64,000 bases of DNA from Plantago major (lineage: Eukaryota > Streptophyta > Magnoliopsida > Lamiales > Plantaginaceae), in contig CM048841.1 of NCBI GenBank assembly GCA_026545765.1, forward strand, positions 2,883,712 to 2,947,711, read 5' to 3'. The notes below the pieces were generated by a model. That model did no database searches. It worked only from the letters and a program-made list of their open reading frames with translations, and had not been told where the DNA came from. Each line of letters opens with the position of its first letter. Within the stretch, counting starts at the first letter, position 1. This document shows positions 22,777 through 33,531 of this stretch, piece by piece. The position numbers and the translations under genes were made by a program.

Positions 22777-23713
22777 TCAAGCGTTTGTTCTCTCTCTCAG
22801 AAGATGAGTCTGGTCATGGGATGAATAAGGCGAACAGTAGCATGATTTCATGCTCAATAGACTCTTCACTTGTCTCCCTTTCGGAAAGACCTTTTTGAAG
22901 CTTCTCCTTCTCTTTTTGCGCATGATCGATTTCTTATCCTCAGACTCAGATGACTCCTGCAGGATAGTAGTAAAAGCGAAGGTAATGTTCAAACGGAAAG
23001 GAGACTATACTGAAATCTAAATGCCATAACAATGTTAATACCTTTGGTGATACTGATACATCATCATCATATGGCATTGCATCTTCAAAGCAATCATTTT
23101 TGCCTGCATTTATAACAACTATTCATTAATAATCAAATAATCACAATATAGTACTAGTATTTTACCAAACAATGCACAGTGATAAAAATTTCTCACCTAT
23201 CTCATCATCATGTTCATCTTCTGTGTTATCCTTGTAATATATCCGGAAACTTGGTGAACCTATACAGGCCTCATCGTTCGCTTGGCCAATCATTCTGTCA
23301 TTATCGTCCTCATCCTCCTCACCATTATCAGCATCTGTGAATACATCTTCTGATGTATAGTCCTCATTATCTTTTATGACATTTTCACTCGAGATTTCTT
23401 CCTTTGTCACGTTAATTTCATTACCAGAGCTAGTCACAATGCCATTCTCCTTGGCAGAAGCCTCGTCTTTTGACTTTTCGGCCTCTTTCTGCTGGGGTTC
23501 TTTAAATTTCCCACCGTTGCTCACGCTACCTTCAAGCGATGATGGTGCTGTTTTTGAGCCATCTGAAGTATCAGATTTATGCGATAGCAGCTTTTTCTTG
23601 GACATGGTGGTCGACCGGATGTGCTTTTTAACCGATATGTCAGGGAAGATTGGCCGGAGCCTGGCTGTGAACGCCATGCCATTGGTGTCTATCCTTGAAA
23701 CACCACAACCCAT
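22777..23713 (-). CDS. Small acidic plant protein with N-terminal MGCG lipidation signature
   Basis: Three coding exons on the minus strand (23197-23713, 23042-23103, 22777-22956), with GT-AG borders and matching phases, give 252 residues. The start MGCGVSR has Gly2 for N-myristoylation and Cys3 for palmitoylation, predicting membrane attachment. Residues 33-110 are Ser/Lys/Glu-rich and disordered-looking. Residues about 120-170 are strongly acidic (NGEEDEDDNDR). The C-terminal exon has a basic patch (KKRRRSFKKVF) and ends HLLRERTNA. No catalytic domain is evident and I do not recognise a named family. The polarity (lipidated N-terminus, acidic middle, basic tail) suggests an adaptor or membrane-associated scaffold, but this is inference. 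GC-rich blocks at 25431-25482 and 25618-25740, with donor-like ends on this strand, may be 5' UTR exons. Confidence 0.75.
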
Positions 23714-25186
23714 GTTATTAAGGATAAGTAGATATTATGTATTTTGTTGTGGTGTGTGTATGGATTGTCCAGCTTGGGGACAAAAATAGAGAGCAAAAAA
23801 CAAGCAGATAGAAAGGAAATGATGAACAGAACAAGCATTATATTGTCAGATATTGGATAGAGAATTGCTAAATTTAAGGTTTGATTTGACTATGTTCAGG
23901 GGCTGGGAAGGATTTGTTGCAAAAATCTTAATATGGTTGTTGCTTTTTACATATCTGTTACATGTTATATTTTGCTAAAATTGAATATTCGCATGATGTT
24001 CCGTCGGTCAACATTCGATTTTGGGATTTTAACTTTTAAGGATGATTCAGCTATTGTTCAGGGGTTGGATATCTAGAAGGTCAAAATTTGCCAAGAGTTT
24101 CTAGAACTCATATCAGCAAGGATAAATTCTGTTAAGAGTTTCTAGAAGTCAACCTGATTTCGGTCAGGGGAGTGGTCAGGAGATCCTTTCTCAGCTGTGG
24201 ATGGGAAATGTCTACCAGAATTAGTGGCACTCATAAATCTGTTGATATTACAAAAGATAAAACTAAGGGAAAAGAAATGAACATTTACATAAGTTCAATT
24301 GCATCAATATCCAAAAAGGAACCAATGTGACTAATTAGCCAAAACTATACTATCTGCATAATGTTGTGATTGCACAAATTGCAATCTAATTAGTTACACA
24401 AAGCACTTATTATGGTACTAGAAATAGCTCAACACTGGTTATACGTTTGATGTGACTGAAATATGAAATATTATAAGCTCTATTGCAGAAAAGTTCTTGA
24501 ACTAGTCCACAATGCATCAAAGCATGTATATATACCAAGCTCAGGAGAAGTAGCAACAGGAACAACATACTAGGAGCAGAGCAATTATTCAAGAAAACTG
24601 GGGAATGCTTGAGTTCCAGCACACGATAACACAACATTTCAAGTGAGAGCCAGTGTAACACGCTAGAAGTTCGAGACATCATCTGATTATGATGACACAA
24701 CATTTCAAATGCTTTTCATGATTTATAGCATAAAATTTCTGTAGTAGTACTGTAGTATATATGTTGTGTTTCTTATTTTTGAATGGAAATTCCAACGTCT
24801 TCCAAAATATCAGATATACATCTTATATGAAACCCGAAGGATACAGCAGCAGGACCATAATAGACTAATAGAGAACATGATCTAGTCGAGAAACCAGGAA
24901 ATGCTGGGTAGTTTCAAATACATGATAACAAAAGATAGCAAATGAGAAACAATGTACTACTAACATAAAACAGCTTGAAACATTATTCAGTAGGGTGCTT
25001 GATTTGGTTCCCTGAATTCATAGCATACATCTATAGAAGCTCTTTTTTGTGATGAAAGGATTTTTGAGTGTTACAAACACAAACTGCAAAAGCTATAGGC
25101 ATAACAACACGGTAGGAGCAGAGTTTACATGCAGTGCAATAAAATCCCCAATTTATTCATGCACATTTCGAACCAAATAAAAGATT
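23714..25186. other. Probable 5' UTR intron of the MGCG gene
   Basis: AT-rich, non-coding sequence between the MGCG start codon and candidate leader exons near 25.4-25.7 kb. There are loose internal repeats around 24400-25000: CAAGAAAACTGGGGAATGCT and GAGAAACCAGGAAATGCTGG share a unit. No gene is supported. Confidence 0.4.
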
Positions 25187-25386
25187 GTAAGTCTCCCGAC
25201 ATACGGTATCTAGATAAGTTATCTAGGGACAGACCCATGTTGTCAGTGTATCAACATTGGTGTTTGTTTTGTCATATTACAAAATACACATTTTGTTAAC
25301 AACATAGTATACGTTTTGATTAAGAACATAATGGTTTCATTGACTAGATAAATTACCTAGAAAATGTATGTAGAGACCGTGGATAC
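25187..25386. mobile_element. Palindromic MITE, copy C
   Basis: It begins GTAAGTCTCCCGACATACGG with TATCTAGATAAGTTATCTAG and ends GACTAGATAAATTACCTAG...GTAGAGACCG. The interior holds TTAACAACATAGTATACG and TTAAGAACATAATGG. It matches the family layout but is diverged. It lies inside the probable 5' UTR intron of the MGCG gene. Confidence 0.6.
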
Positions 25387-25745
25387 TTTATGAATCGAAA
25401 ACGGAAAAGATAATCAACTCACATACCTCCGATCAGCCGCCGTTTTCCTCCGTATGTCGTAATTCCGCCGCCAATAAGTACCTGGAACTCATTTAACTAG
25501 AATTAACAAACCCTTGATCAGCTTTCTTCTCCAGTATATATACGTACATAAAATTGCTAACAGAACATTGAATTGAAAAGGAATTGAAAATCGAAAGCCA
25601 AAGATCGTACTCACCAAAGAGCTCTTCCTCAGCTGTCAGACAGTAGTAAAACTAGCTCAGACGAATTTCAATTTTGGTATGAAAAGAAATTGGGGAAAAA
25701 GAAGAAGAAGAAGAAGATGACGAGGAGGTAAATTGCAACTTGGCG
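25387..25745 (-). other. Candidate 5' UTR exons and promoter of the MGCG gene
   Basis: Read on the minus strand, 25618-25740 ends in a CTCTTTG|GTGAG donor and 25431-25482 is bounded by TTCCAG and GGAG|GTATGTG. Both are GC-richer than their flanks and lie upstream of the MGCG ATG. They contain no convincing ATG-started frame. I read them as spliced leader exons with about 2 kb of intron; a small separate gene is not excluded. Confidence 0.35.
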
Positions 25746-26311
25746 CCAAGAAATTAATGATCCTCAAACTCGAATCGAGCCTAAGTTCGGCTCTGTTTGG
25801 TTCGTTAACAAAATGAGCTATTTTTAAGTTCGATCTCGGAACATTTGGCTCGAGTTTTAGTTGAGTTTCGAGCCGAGTTCGTTACTGAAAAATATATTTA
25901 ATCGCGTCTAGTCGAATATCAACCAGTCGAGTCATATTCTATGTACTCAATAACAAACGAGCACCAAGCTATGTTCAAGCTCAGCTTGAACACTATTGAA
26001 TAGGTTGAGCCGTCGATAAGCCTCGGGTCTTAGTAGCAAAACGAACACTAAGCTATGCTCAAGCTCAGCTTGAACATCTATTGAATAAGTTGAGTCAATA
26101 AGGCTAGCTCGCGAAACAGCTTTGTACTAATATGACTATCAGAGAGTATGGTTTTTGGAAAGACCGGGGTAAATTGCATAAAACACCATCAGTTACCTAA
26201 AGCATCACTAAATCCCCAAATCAATGAAATTGCACCAAACCCTTAAGATTCTGCTCAATGACTATATACAAATCCTAACCAAATAGTATGATTAATGGTA
26301 GAAAAATGCAC
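25746..26311. other. Intergenic sequence with GAGCTNAG/CAAGCTCAGCTTGAAC repeats
   Basis: GAGCTCAAGCTCAGCTTGAAC-type words occur twice (about 25975 and 26058), each followed by TATTGAATA(G/A)GTTGAG, a local duplication of about 85 bp. No coding is seen. Confidence 0.45.
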
Positions 26312-26552
26312 AAAGTCTCATGAGAGACGGTCTTTAAATAACTTATCTAGACACAGTCTATATTATCAATAAAATCATCCATGATATTAATCAAAACGAT
26401 TATGTTGTTAACAAGATAGATATTGTTGTAATATGAAAAAACACCAATGTTGAGAACATAGGTGTTTTAATTAATAACATCGATCATTTTCTTGATAATA
26501 TAGATCCGTCTTTAGATAAATTATTTAGAGACCGTCTCTCATGAGACTTACT
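26312..26552. mobile_element. Palindromic MITE, copy D (best preserved)
   Basis: The left end AAGTCTCATGAGAGACGG...TAAATAACTTATCTAG and right end ATAAATTATTTAGAGACCG...TCATGAGACTT are inverted repeats of about 40-45 bp. Total length is about 241 bp, with no coding. The interior has ATGTTGAGAACATAGGTG, echoing the AACATAG arrays elsewhere in the window. It stops 26 bp before the 5' end of the large Helitron. Confidence 0.8.
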
Positions 26553-27415
26553 TAGAAAAATGATATTAGATAGTATTATCCATATATATTTTAAAAGTGG
26601 TAGTCTATCTCAAAGGAGAAACATGCCACACAGGCAAAAATTCTATGTGGCAAATTCTTTCTCAAAACAATTGATTTATTAAATCATCCTATTTACATGG
26701 AAAATTCGATTCCTTATATTTCCACTGATCCATTTCGTTTACAATTCGAATAACATTATAATCCCTATTAATCATCCATAATTGTAGGGTTAATTAAATC
26801 ATATTTTGATTGAATCTACATCCTATTTACATGGCTCTTATCATTAAAAAAATATTTTATGTACTACTTGCACCTTATTCAGTAAATGAAAATTCGATTA
26901 TTCAAACTAAACTTAGACAATTCTGATCGAATGAAGCTTATCGATTTTAATCAAGAAAATTAAGAAAAGAATAATAACAACCCACAACAGACTTGATGTA
27001 TAACGATGTGTGACTGTGATTGTTTGGGTACTTTAATTTTGTGAAAACGTGACCATGAAACTGGCTGGAAGAATCTTCAATTTGCCTTCACAACTTTAAT
27101 TAATTTCAATTATTAAAAAGACACATTTTTTATTTACACCCATTTAGTTAAGAACTTAGGATCGATTTTTTAATCTCCAAGTCAAATTAAAGTAAACGAA
27201 GTCAACGAAAAGCACACTTTATAAAGAAAATCTTTTATACTCAACCCGCAACAGTTGGTTACATATTTAAATTATTCAGTTAGACCCGACAAACAATTAA
27301 CTATTGGGCCAAATGTTCTACTTTAAGTTAAGAGGCACATTTATGTTGAAATTAATAATTCAGATAAGGATACTTACTCATGTAAGATGTTCATAACTTT
27401 CAAATACAAATATTA

Positions 27416-27595
27416 CTCCCTCCGTTTTTTGTAAAACATTTCATTTTGACTTTGACCGGTCAACTGTCGCCGACTTTGACCACAAATTAATCTTAAACGA
27501 TAATAATAAATAATTTAATAAAATCATATAATGAAAATTTAGTAATGTTGTCTGCAGAATAGTAAAATGACAAGTTTTATAAAGAACAGAGGGAG
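27416..27595. mobile_element. Stowaway-like MITE, copy 2 (internally deleted)
   Basis: CTCCCTCCGTTTTTTGTAAAAC to GTTTTATAAAGAACAGAGGGAG, with TA on each side. It shares the GACCGGTCAACTGTC and TAATAAATAATTTAATAAAATC interior with the other copies but lacks most of the right half. It lies near the 5' end of the Helitron. Confidence 0.85.
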
Positions 27596-28229
27596 TATTT
27601 ATTAAGATTTATTATTTACATCAAATATATAGACTTGACATCTAAAAAATAGAGGAATATGGATGAAGATTGCAAAGCAGTGACAAGGTTCAACAAAATG
27701 AATAGGAGACTTACTATATCAGTGAGAAGACATCTCAAGAATCATCCATTTGATTATTTTATGTACCACGTTAAGATCCTAGAGGATACAATGAGTATAT
27801 TCATGAAACACGGTTGTTTTACTACTTCAAAACTTTTGAATAACATACTCCTTATAAATTATTTAAAAAAAACTACACTTAATTACCAGTGACATGTGTA
27901 TGTTTATTCTGTGGATGCAGGAATAATCGTACATCCTTTAGTTGAAGAGTGCATGCCTCTTGCAGATAAACGTATATAGTTGTTACTAGATAAATATACT
28001 CGCAATTAGGAAAGAAATATTGAAGAGAACAATCACATATTGAGGTACTTAAGGAATCACGAAAATTAACTATGAAAAAGATCCATGAGAAGGACATGTG
28101 GTTGTGTGGAGAAATAATGGGATATCGGTAGTAGGTAATTTTTATTACCTAATAAATTACACATATTAGCTAATAAATTACCCCATTTTATAAATTCTCT
28201 GAGCAAAATATATTTTTCATTGATTAGCT

Positions 28230-28690
28230 TACCAGGATATGGGTGATCCAACATACCCGTGTGGAATTTGCGGCATGCTTATGTGGTTTGATGAGAGGAT
28301 TTAAAAAACTCACTTGAGTAATTCGAAGTTTGGTTTGTGTTGTAGTTGTGGTAAAATACAACTTCCGCTCCTCAAACAACCTCCACGCCTATTACATGAT
28401 CTTTTGCAAAATAGGCACTTAGAGTTGTAATTATATTAAGCACATACGTGCTTATAATATGATGTACGTCTTTACTTCGATGGGTGGAATCCAAGAGCAT
28501 TCAGTTAACAATGGACATGGTCCGTATTTGTATAGGCTCGGTGGAAATAACTACAATTTGATGGGTAGTTTTTACCTAAAACAAGCGAATCGCCTAAGTT
28601 TTCACAGCTGTATATGTACTGCGGCGAGGATGAAACTTAAGACCGTATTGATGTCGTCAGGTATCTTCTATTTGGATTTATATTATTTCT
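28230..28690 (+). pseudogene. Helitron N-terminal zinc-finger region, broken
   Basis: One frame reads GDPTYPCGICGMLMWF and then, past a stop, KFGLCCSCGKIQLPLL...PPRLLHDLL, the Cys-rich entry of plant Helitron helicases. From 28459 a second open piece reads FTSMGGIQEHSVNNGHGPY and YRLGGNNYNLMGS, matching the next conserved block of that family, where the usual form is a GPY.FRI.G..YHRIGS pattern. A stop and frame change separate the pieces. Confidence 0.75.
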
Positions 28691-28782
28691 AATGTATTTT
28701 TTTATTTTTGCAAATATTTAGAAGCTTTCAAGTTTACTGTCAAGTTTAGCAAAAATAATATATAATATTTCGGTATATAATA

Positions 28783-29026
28783 CTCCCTCTATTTCAGATA
28801 AAGTGTTACATTTTGACTTTAACCGGTCAACTGTCTTCGAGTTTGACCACAAATTACTCATAAACGATAATAGTAAATAATTTAATGAAATCATATAATA
28901 AAGATTTAATTACTAAATTTTCATTATATAATTTATTAATATCGTTTAAGAGTAAACTGTGGTCAAACGCGGAGACAGTTGACCGCAGAATAGTATAATA
29001 TAACACTTTTTCTGAAATGGAGGGAA
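28783..29026. mobile_element. Stowaway-like MITE, copy 3
   Basis: CTCCCTCTATTTCAGATAAAG to CTTTTTCTGAAATGGAGGGAA, near-perfect terminal inverted repeats flanked by TA. The interior GACTTTAACCGGTCAACTGTC and its complement near the right end form long arms, so the element could fold into one hairpin. Confidence 0.9.
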
Positions 29027-29032
29027 TATTAA

Positions 29033-29095
29033 TTAATGGAGCTAATCTCCATCCATTAATTAATGAAGCTAATTAATGGAGATTAGCTCCATTAA
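29033..29095. repeat. Perfect inverted repeat in the Helitron
   Basis: TTAATGGAGCTAATCTCCAT at 29033-29052 has an exact reverse complement at 29076-29095, with a 23-base spacer that is itself ATTAAT-rich. The stem is 20 bp. More ATGGAGCT words follow to 29170. No terminator or gene function is implied. Confidence 0.85.
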
Positions 29096-29388
29096 CAGAG
29101 CTTCATCTGTGGGCTCCGTAATGGAGCTTAACAACTCCATCTCCAATGGAGCTCGAATTCGGACTCTATAATGGAGCCCGATTCGACTCCTTAAAGAAAA
29201 AGAAAGAAAGAGTGTAAATTTAGTGTAAATAAAGTGAAATATAATTTGAACAAAACATGTTTTGGTGAAGAAGAAGATGAGATGAAAGAGTTATAATTTA
29301 TTTGGGTCATACAGTAAATTTTTATACACTCAAAGGGGTTTATTGCAATTTATAGAAACTAATTTCCAGGTGGAAATTAAGAAAAAAC

Positions 29389-30430
29389 TTGGTCAATTCA
29401 AAAAATAGAAAATGGATTGATGTGTTATTACGAAATTTATTAGGGGGAGCAAATGTAATTTGCCCTTTAAAAACATGCGGGCTTCCTCATGCACATATAC
29501 TACTCTGGATTGATCGAGTGGATAGAAATATGTCTGCAAGTTTTATAGATGATTTCATTAGTACTGAGATACCGGATAAGGAACTCAATCCGGGGTTGTA
29601 CAAAGCTATCTCCGAGTATATGGTGCATGGACCGTGTGGACCATTGAATTTGACTTCATCTTGCATGCATGACGGCAAGAAATGCTCTAAGAAATTTCCA
29701 AAGTCGTTTAATAAGCGGACTATATTGGATGGTAATGGCTATCCTCTGTATAGGAGGCGTGATACCGGTGCCAATATTGAGAAGAATGGCAATATCATTA
29801 ATAACAAGTGCAATTTATAATTACCTATCAATCTTGAAGTATTAAATTATATTCCATCTATATTTATCAAACTTGAGTGTCACGTGTATTAAAAAAAGAA
29901 TAAGTTGTTTCACTCTTCATTTATAAGTTTATTGTTCCGTACTATCCGTTCATGTTAATGAAGTACCGGACGCACATAAATGTTGAATGGTGCAATGAGA
30001 CAAATTCAATCAAGTATCTATTCAAGTACGTCAATAGGGTGTGGATAAGATAGGCATAAAAACAATTGTGGAGCATTATGTTGACTGCCGGTACGTATTC
30101 GCATGTGAGGATGTATGGCGTATAATGGGATATGATATCATTACGGAGATCCACCTGTAGAGTGTTTATCATTTCATATGGAATGTGAACAATCAATCGC
30201 ATTCAAAGATGGTGATATGATTACTGACTTATTGGAGAAGCATACCGTTGTAGAGATAAAGTTCCTTGAATGGATGGAATTCAACAGACATCATACCGAG
30301 GGACGTAAGTATCTATATTATGAGTTCCCGAGATATTACGTGTGGGATCCTATAAGGAAAACGTGGAGAGATAGGAAAAATTTTGACAATAAAGTTGGAA
30401 GAATTTACCATGTTCCATAAGACCGGGCCC
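29389..30430 (+). pseudogene. Helitron Rep-type helicase-like domain, broken
   Basis: 29389-29817 is open for 143 codons and holds CGLPHAHILLW, the HUH-type region of Helitron replication-initiator proteins, followed by HGPCGP, CSKKFPK and DGNGYPLYRRR, which are conserved downstream blocks. After an AT-rich insertion-like gap, 29948-30170 has family-like pieces (for example NVEWCN and IKYLFKYVN) with stops. 30178-30420 encodes FLEWMEFN and EFPRYYVWD...WRDR, again a family block. Several stops and shifts separate the parts. Confidence 0.85.
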
Positions 30431-30439
30431 ATATATTTC

Positions 30440-30800
30440 ATGTGAATAATGTTGAATCACATAAGGGGTGCCACTTGCTATCAGAATCTGCGGACTGTGG
30501 ATGGTGTTATGCATTTAACATACTGCGATGCATGCTACGCTTTGGGATTGCTCGATGACGACAAATAATATATCCATGCTATTAGGGGAAGCAAGGTTTT
30601 GGGGTTCCAGATGCTTACTTTGATATTTGTTTCCATACTTATACAGTCTGATAGTATGTTCAGTCATGTTCATGTTTGGAAAAATACATGGGAGTATCTA
30701 ACTGATGACATCCAGTACATCATGCAAATGAAGTTGAATAACCCTTGTATAAATGTCAATATTCTATTCGAATTAATTTTTTTACAATAAAATTTATATA
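30440..30800 (+). pseudogene. Helitron linker/helicase entry fragment, broken
   Basis: Around 30490-30570 a frame reads TVDGVMHLTYCDACYALGLL followed by DDDK and a stop. That is the conserved block between the Rep and PIF1 domains of plant Helitrons. 30599-30790 continues in another frame with no clear motif (63 codons). The whole stretch is degraded. Confidence 0.65.
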
Positions 30801-30803
30801 TTA

Positions 30804-31046
30804 CTCCCTCTGTTTTTTTTTAAAGGTTTACATTTTGCCATTTTAGGTTTTTTTTTAAAAGTTTAACGTTTCCTTTTCTGAAAACCCACTATCTACATTT
30901 ATTAATTTTTAAATACTCTTTTTCATTTGATCTCTCTTACTTTTTCTATACTTTCTCTTACTTTTTACAATCTACTTACTATTTTATTCCATTTCCTTAA
31001 AATTCACACCAAACTAAAATTTAAACCTTCTAAAAGACCGGAGGAG
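30804..31046. mobile_element. Stowaway-like MITE of a second subfamily
   Basis: CTCCCTCTGTTTTTTTTTAAAGG to CCTTCTAAAAGACCGGAGGAG, flanked by TA. The interior is pyrimidine-rich on this strand (CTCTCTTACTTTTTC) and differs from copies 1-4, so it is a separate family. It splits the Helitron helicase coding. Confidence 0.75.
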
Positions 31047-31089
31047 TATTTAATATGCTAACTTTATTTCTCAAAATTTCAATTTAGGG

Positions 31090-32843
31090 CTCGAGAATTG
31101 AAGAATTTTGCTCTTGCTGGGATTGAAGAGTTCCTTTCTAGGAATGGATTGAGCTTGAGTTAGATTGAAGGTATGCCCATGCTCGAAACTATAGTCATAG
31201 ATAATGGTATGAATAATTTGATACTTAAAGAAATGTCGTACGACGTTGATGATATGATTGAGCAGCACATCCATTTGTATCCATCTCTCACTGAGTAGCA
31301 AAGGACTGTGTACCATATACTATTATGGATGTAGTCGATTCTGGTAGTGGTGGAGTTTTCTTTCTCTATGGTTACGGTGTCGGTGGCACATGAAATACAT
31401 TTTTGTGGAAGACAATGTGTTCTACATTACGTGGTAGACGTGATATTGTTCTCCCAGTTGCATAGAGTGATATAGCTTTTCTACTTCTTCTGGTGGCCGT
31501 ACTGCACACTCCAGATTCAGTATTCCTTTGCAGGTCGATGAAACTACTACGTGCAGTAGGATAACCCCCGACGACAATCTTACAGGACTCTTAAAGAATA
31601 CAAAGCTAATAATTTGGGATGAGGCACCCATGACTAATAAGTTTTATTTTGTGGCTCTTGATCGCAGTCCAAGGGACATAATGAGACGTCAACATGGTAG
31701 AGAATCGAACAAGCCATTTGGTGGATTGGTTGTCGTTTTTTGTGGAGATTTTAGACAGATACCGTCAGTCATACCTAAGGGTAGCAAGCAGGACATAGTC
31801 CACGCATCTTTTTGCTCATCGAAGAAGCTTTGGATTCGTGTCATGTGTTGAAGCTTACTAAGAACATGCGCCCGCATGTATTTTTCTAACATTTTGTATT
31901 AATTATAAGTTTTTAAATACAATTTATATGCATATGAATTATTTTTATATTAAGTATGTTTAATTTATTTTTTTTAACTACAGTCTGGGCGCTCACATGC
32001 TGAGATTGAGAGTGTTAGGGTGTTTGTTGATTGGTTGTAGATGGTGAAGTTGGTCGTGATAATGATGGTGAGGTAGAATTTAAATTGCCTTATGATATTT
32101 TGATTCGTTCCACTGGTGAACCAATTGATGCAATAGTTGAGAGCACATATCCTAGCATATTAGACCATGTTGGTGATGGTCAGTACTTCCAGGATAGAGT
32201 TATTCTTGCTCCGACAATAAGATAGTTCAGGAAGTCAATGATTATATCATGTCTCTTTCACCTAGAGATGCCCTTCATGAGTTCAAATAGCATATGCCCT
32301 GACGAAGATGATATCGTCAGTAGAGAAGTTGTATATTTTATCGAGTTCCTAAACACTATTAAGACTTCAGGAATACCAAATCATATAATTCGACTTAAGG
32401 TTGGTTGTCCTATAATACTTCTTAGGAACATTAATCAGCCTGTAGAGCTTTGTAATGGAACTAGGTTGATTGTTACTAGAATTGGCAATCACGTTTTTTA
32501 GGCGAAGATCTACATGGAAATAACGCTGGAGTAAAGGTTTTTAATTATACCAAGGATGGTACTCACACCTTCGGATCTTACCAAGTTTCCTATTAGATTT
32601 AAGCGAATGCAATTTCCTATATCAATTTGTTATGCGATGACTATCAACAAGAGTCAGGGACAATCTTTATCTAATGTTGGAATTTATCTCCCAAACCCTG
32701 TTTTCAGTCATGGTCAGCTCTATGTGGCGTTTTCTAGAGTCACAAGCAAGAAAGGTCTCAAGGTTTTAGCCCTAGATGAGGAAGACAATCCAACAGATAC
32801 GATGACTAACGTTGTGTACAAAAAGGTGTGTAGAAAGCTTTGA
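31090..32843 (+). pseudogene. Helitron PIF1-type helicase domain, broken
   Basis: Pieces in order: a damaged Walker A region near 31365-31395, where GYGVGGT is followed by a stop where the lysine-bearing loop should be; Walker B (LIIWDEAPM) at 31603-31632; GGLVVVFCGDFRQIPSVIPKG at 31720-31780, a PIF1 hallmark; a middle block at 32031-32225; VGCPIILLRNINQP near 32400-32440; and [16 protein letters not shown] and [16 protein letters not shown] at 32640-32770. An active PIF1 helicase would unwind DNA during rolling-circle transposition. Stops, shifts and an AT-rich insertion near 31890-31980 show that it is non-functional. Confidence 0.9.
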
Positions 32844-32858
32844 GGTATGTTTATTATA

Positions 32859-33115
32859 CTCCCTCAATTTCAGAAAAAGTGTTACATTTTGACTTTGACC
32901 GGTCAACTATCTTTGAGTTTGACCACAAATTACTCATAAACAATAATAGTAAATACTTTAATAAAATCATATAATAAAAATTTAATTACTAAATTTTCAT
33001 TATATAATTTTAATAATTTATTTATTAATATCGTTTAAGAGTAAATTGTGGTCAAACGCGAAGACAGTTGACCGCAGAATAGTAAAATGTAACACTTTTT
33101 CTGAAATGGAGGGAG
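32859..33115. mobile_element. Stowaway-like MITE, copy 4
   Basis: CTCCCTCAATTTCAGAAAAAG to CTTTTTCTGAAATGGAGGGAG, near-perfect inverted ends with TA on both sides. It is nearly the same sequence as copy 3 (28783), including GACTTTGACCGGTCAACT and ACAGTTGACCGCAGAATAGT. It lies just after the Helitron coding remnant. Confidence 0.92.
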
Positions 33116-33531
33116 TATTAAATAATTCTAACTTCAAATTATAAAAATTCAATCATTTTAATTTCAATACTAACTACTTTTTTTATATATTGTTTTGCAT
33201 TTGATGATTATTGATATACCTACTGCGATTGTTATACATTGACTCTGTATTCTCTTTCAAATAATTCAATGTATTAAATCTTATATATATGACTTATCGT
33301 TTATATGATATGTTTTTTTTCTAAATTTATTTCTAAATCATGCCGTGGAGTTGCCGGGTTATTACTAGTTGTAATTAAATATGCAATTAACAACCGTGCA
33401 CAGCACTTATTAATTAATTAATTAATTACAGTTAATTCTGTATTTTCAGCTCGCACATTGCATCAATGTGTGTCACACTAAGATAAACTATTATTGTACA
33501 TACATGGATTCAATTTGCCGTCCAGAATGTA

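Larger units (their letters stand above)
26579..33368 (+). mobile_element. Large Helitron with decayed Rep/helicase, both ends visible
   Basis: The 5' terminus is TCCATATATATTTTAAAAGT, preceded by A at 26578. The 3' terminus has an imperfect hairpin (GCCGTGGAGTTGCCGGG at 33342-33358) and ends CTAG at 33365-33368, followed by T. The A/T insertion site, TC start and CTRR end fit a Helitron of about 6.8 kb. Between them, in order, are an N-terminal zinc-finger-like region, a Rep-type helicase-like domain and PIF1-type helicase motifs, all on this strand and broken by stops and frameshifts. Four MITEs (27416, 28783, 30804, 32859) have inserted in it, so it is old. It is derived from an autonomous element but cannot move on its own now. 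Confidence 0.85.
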
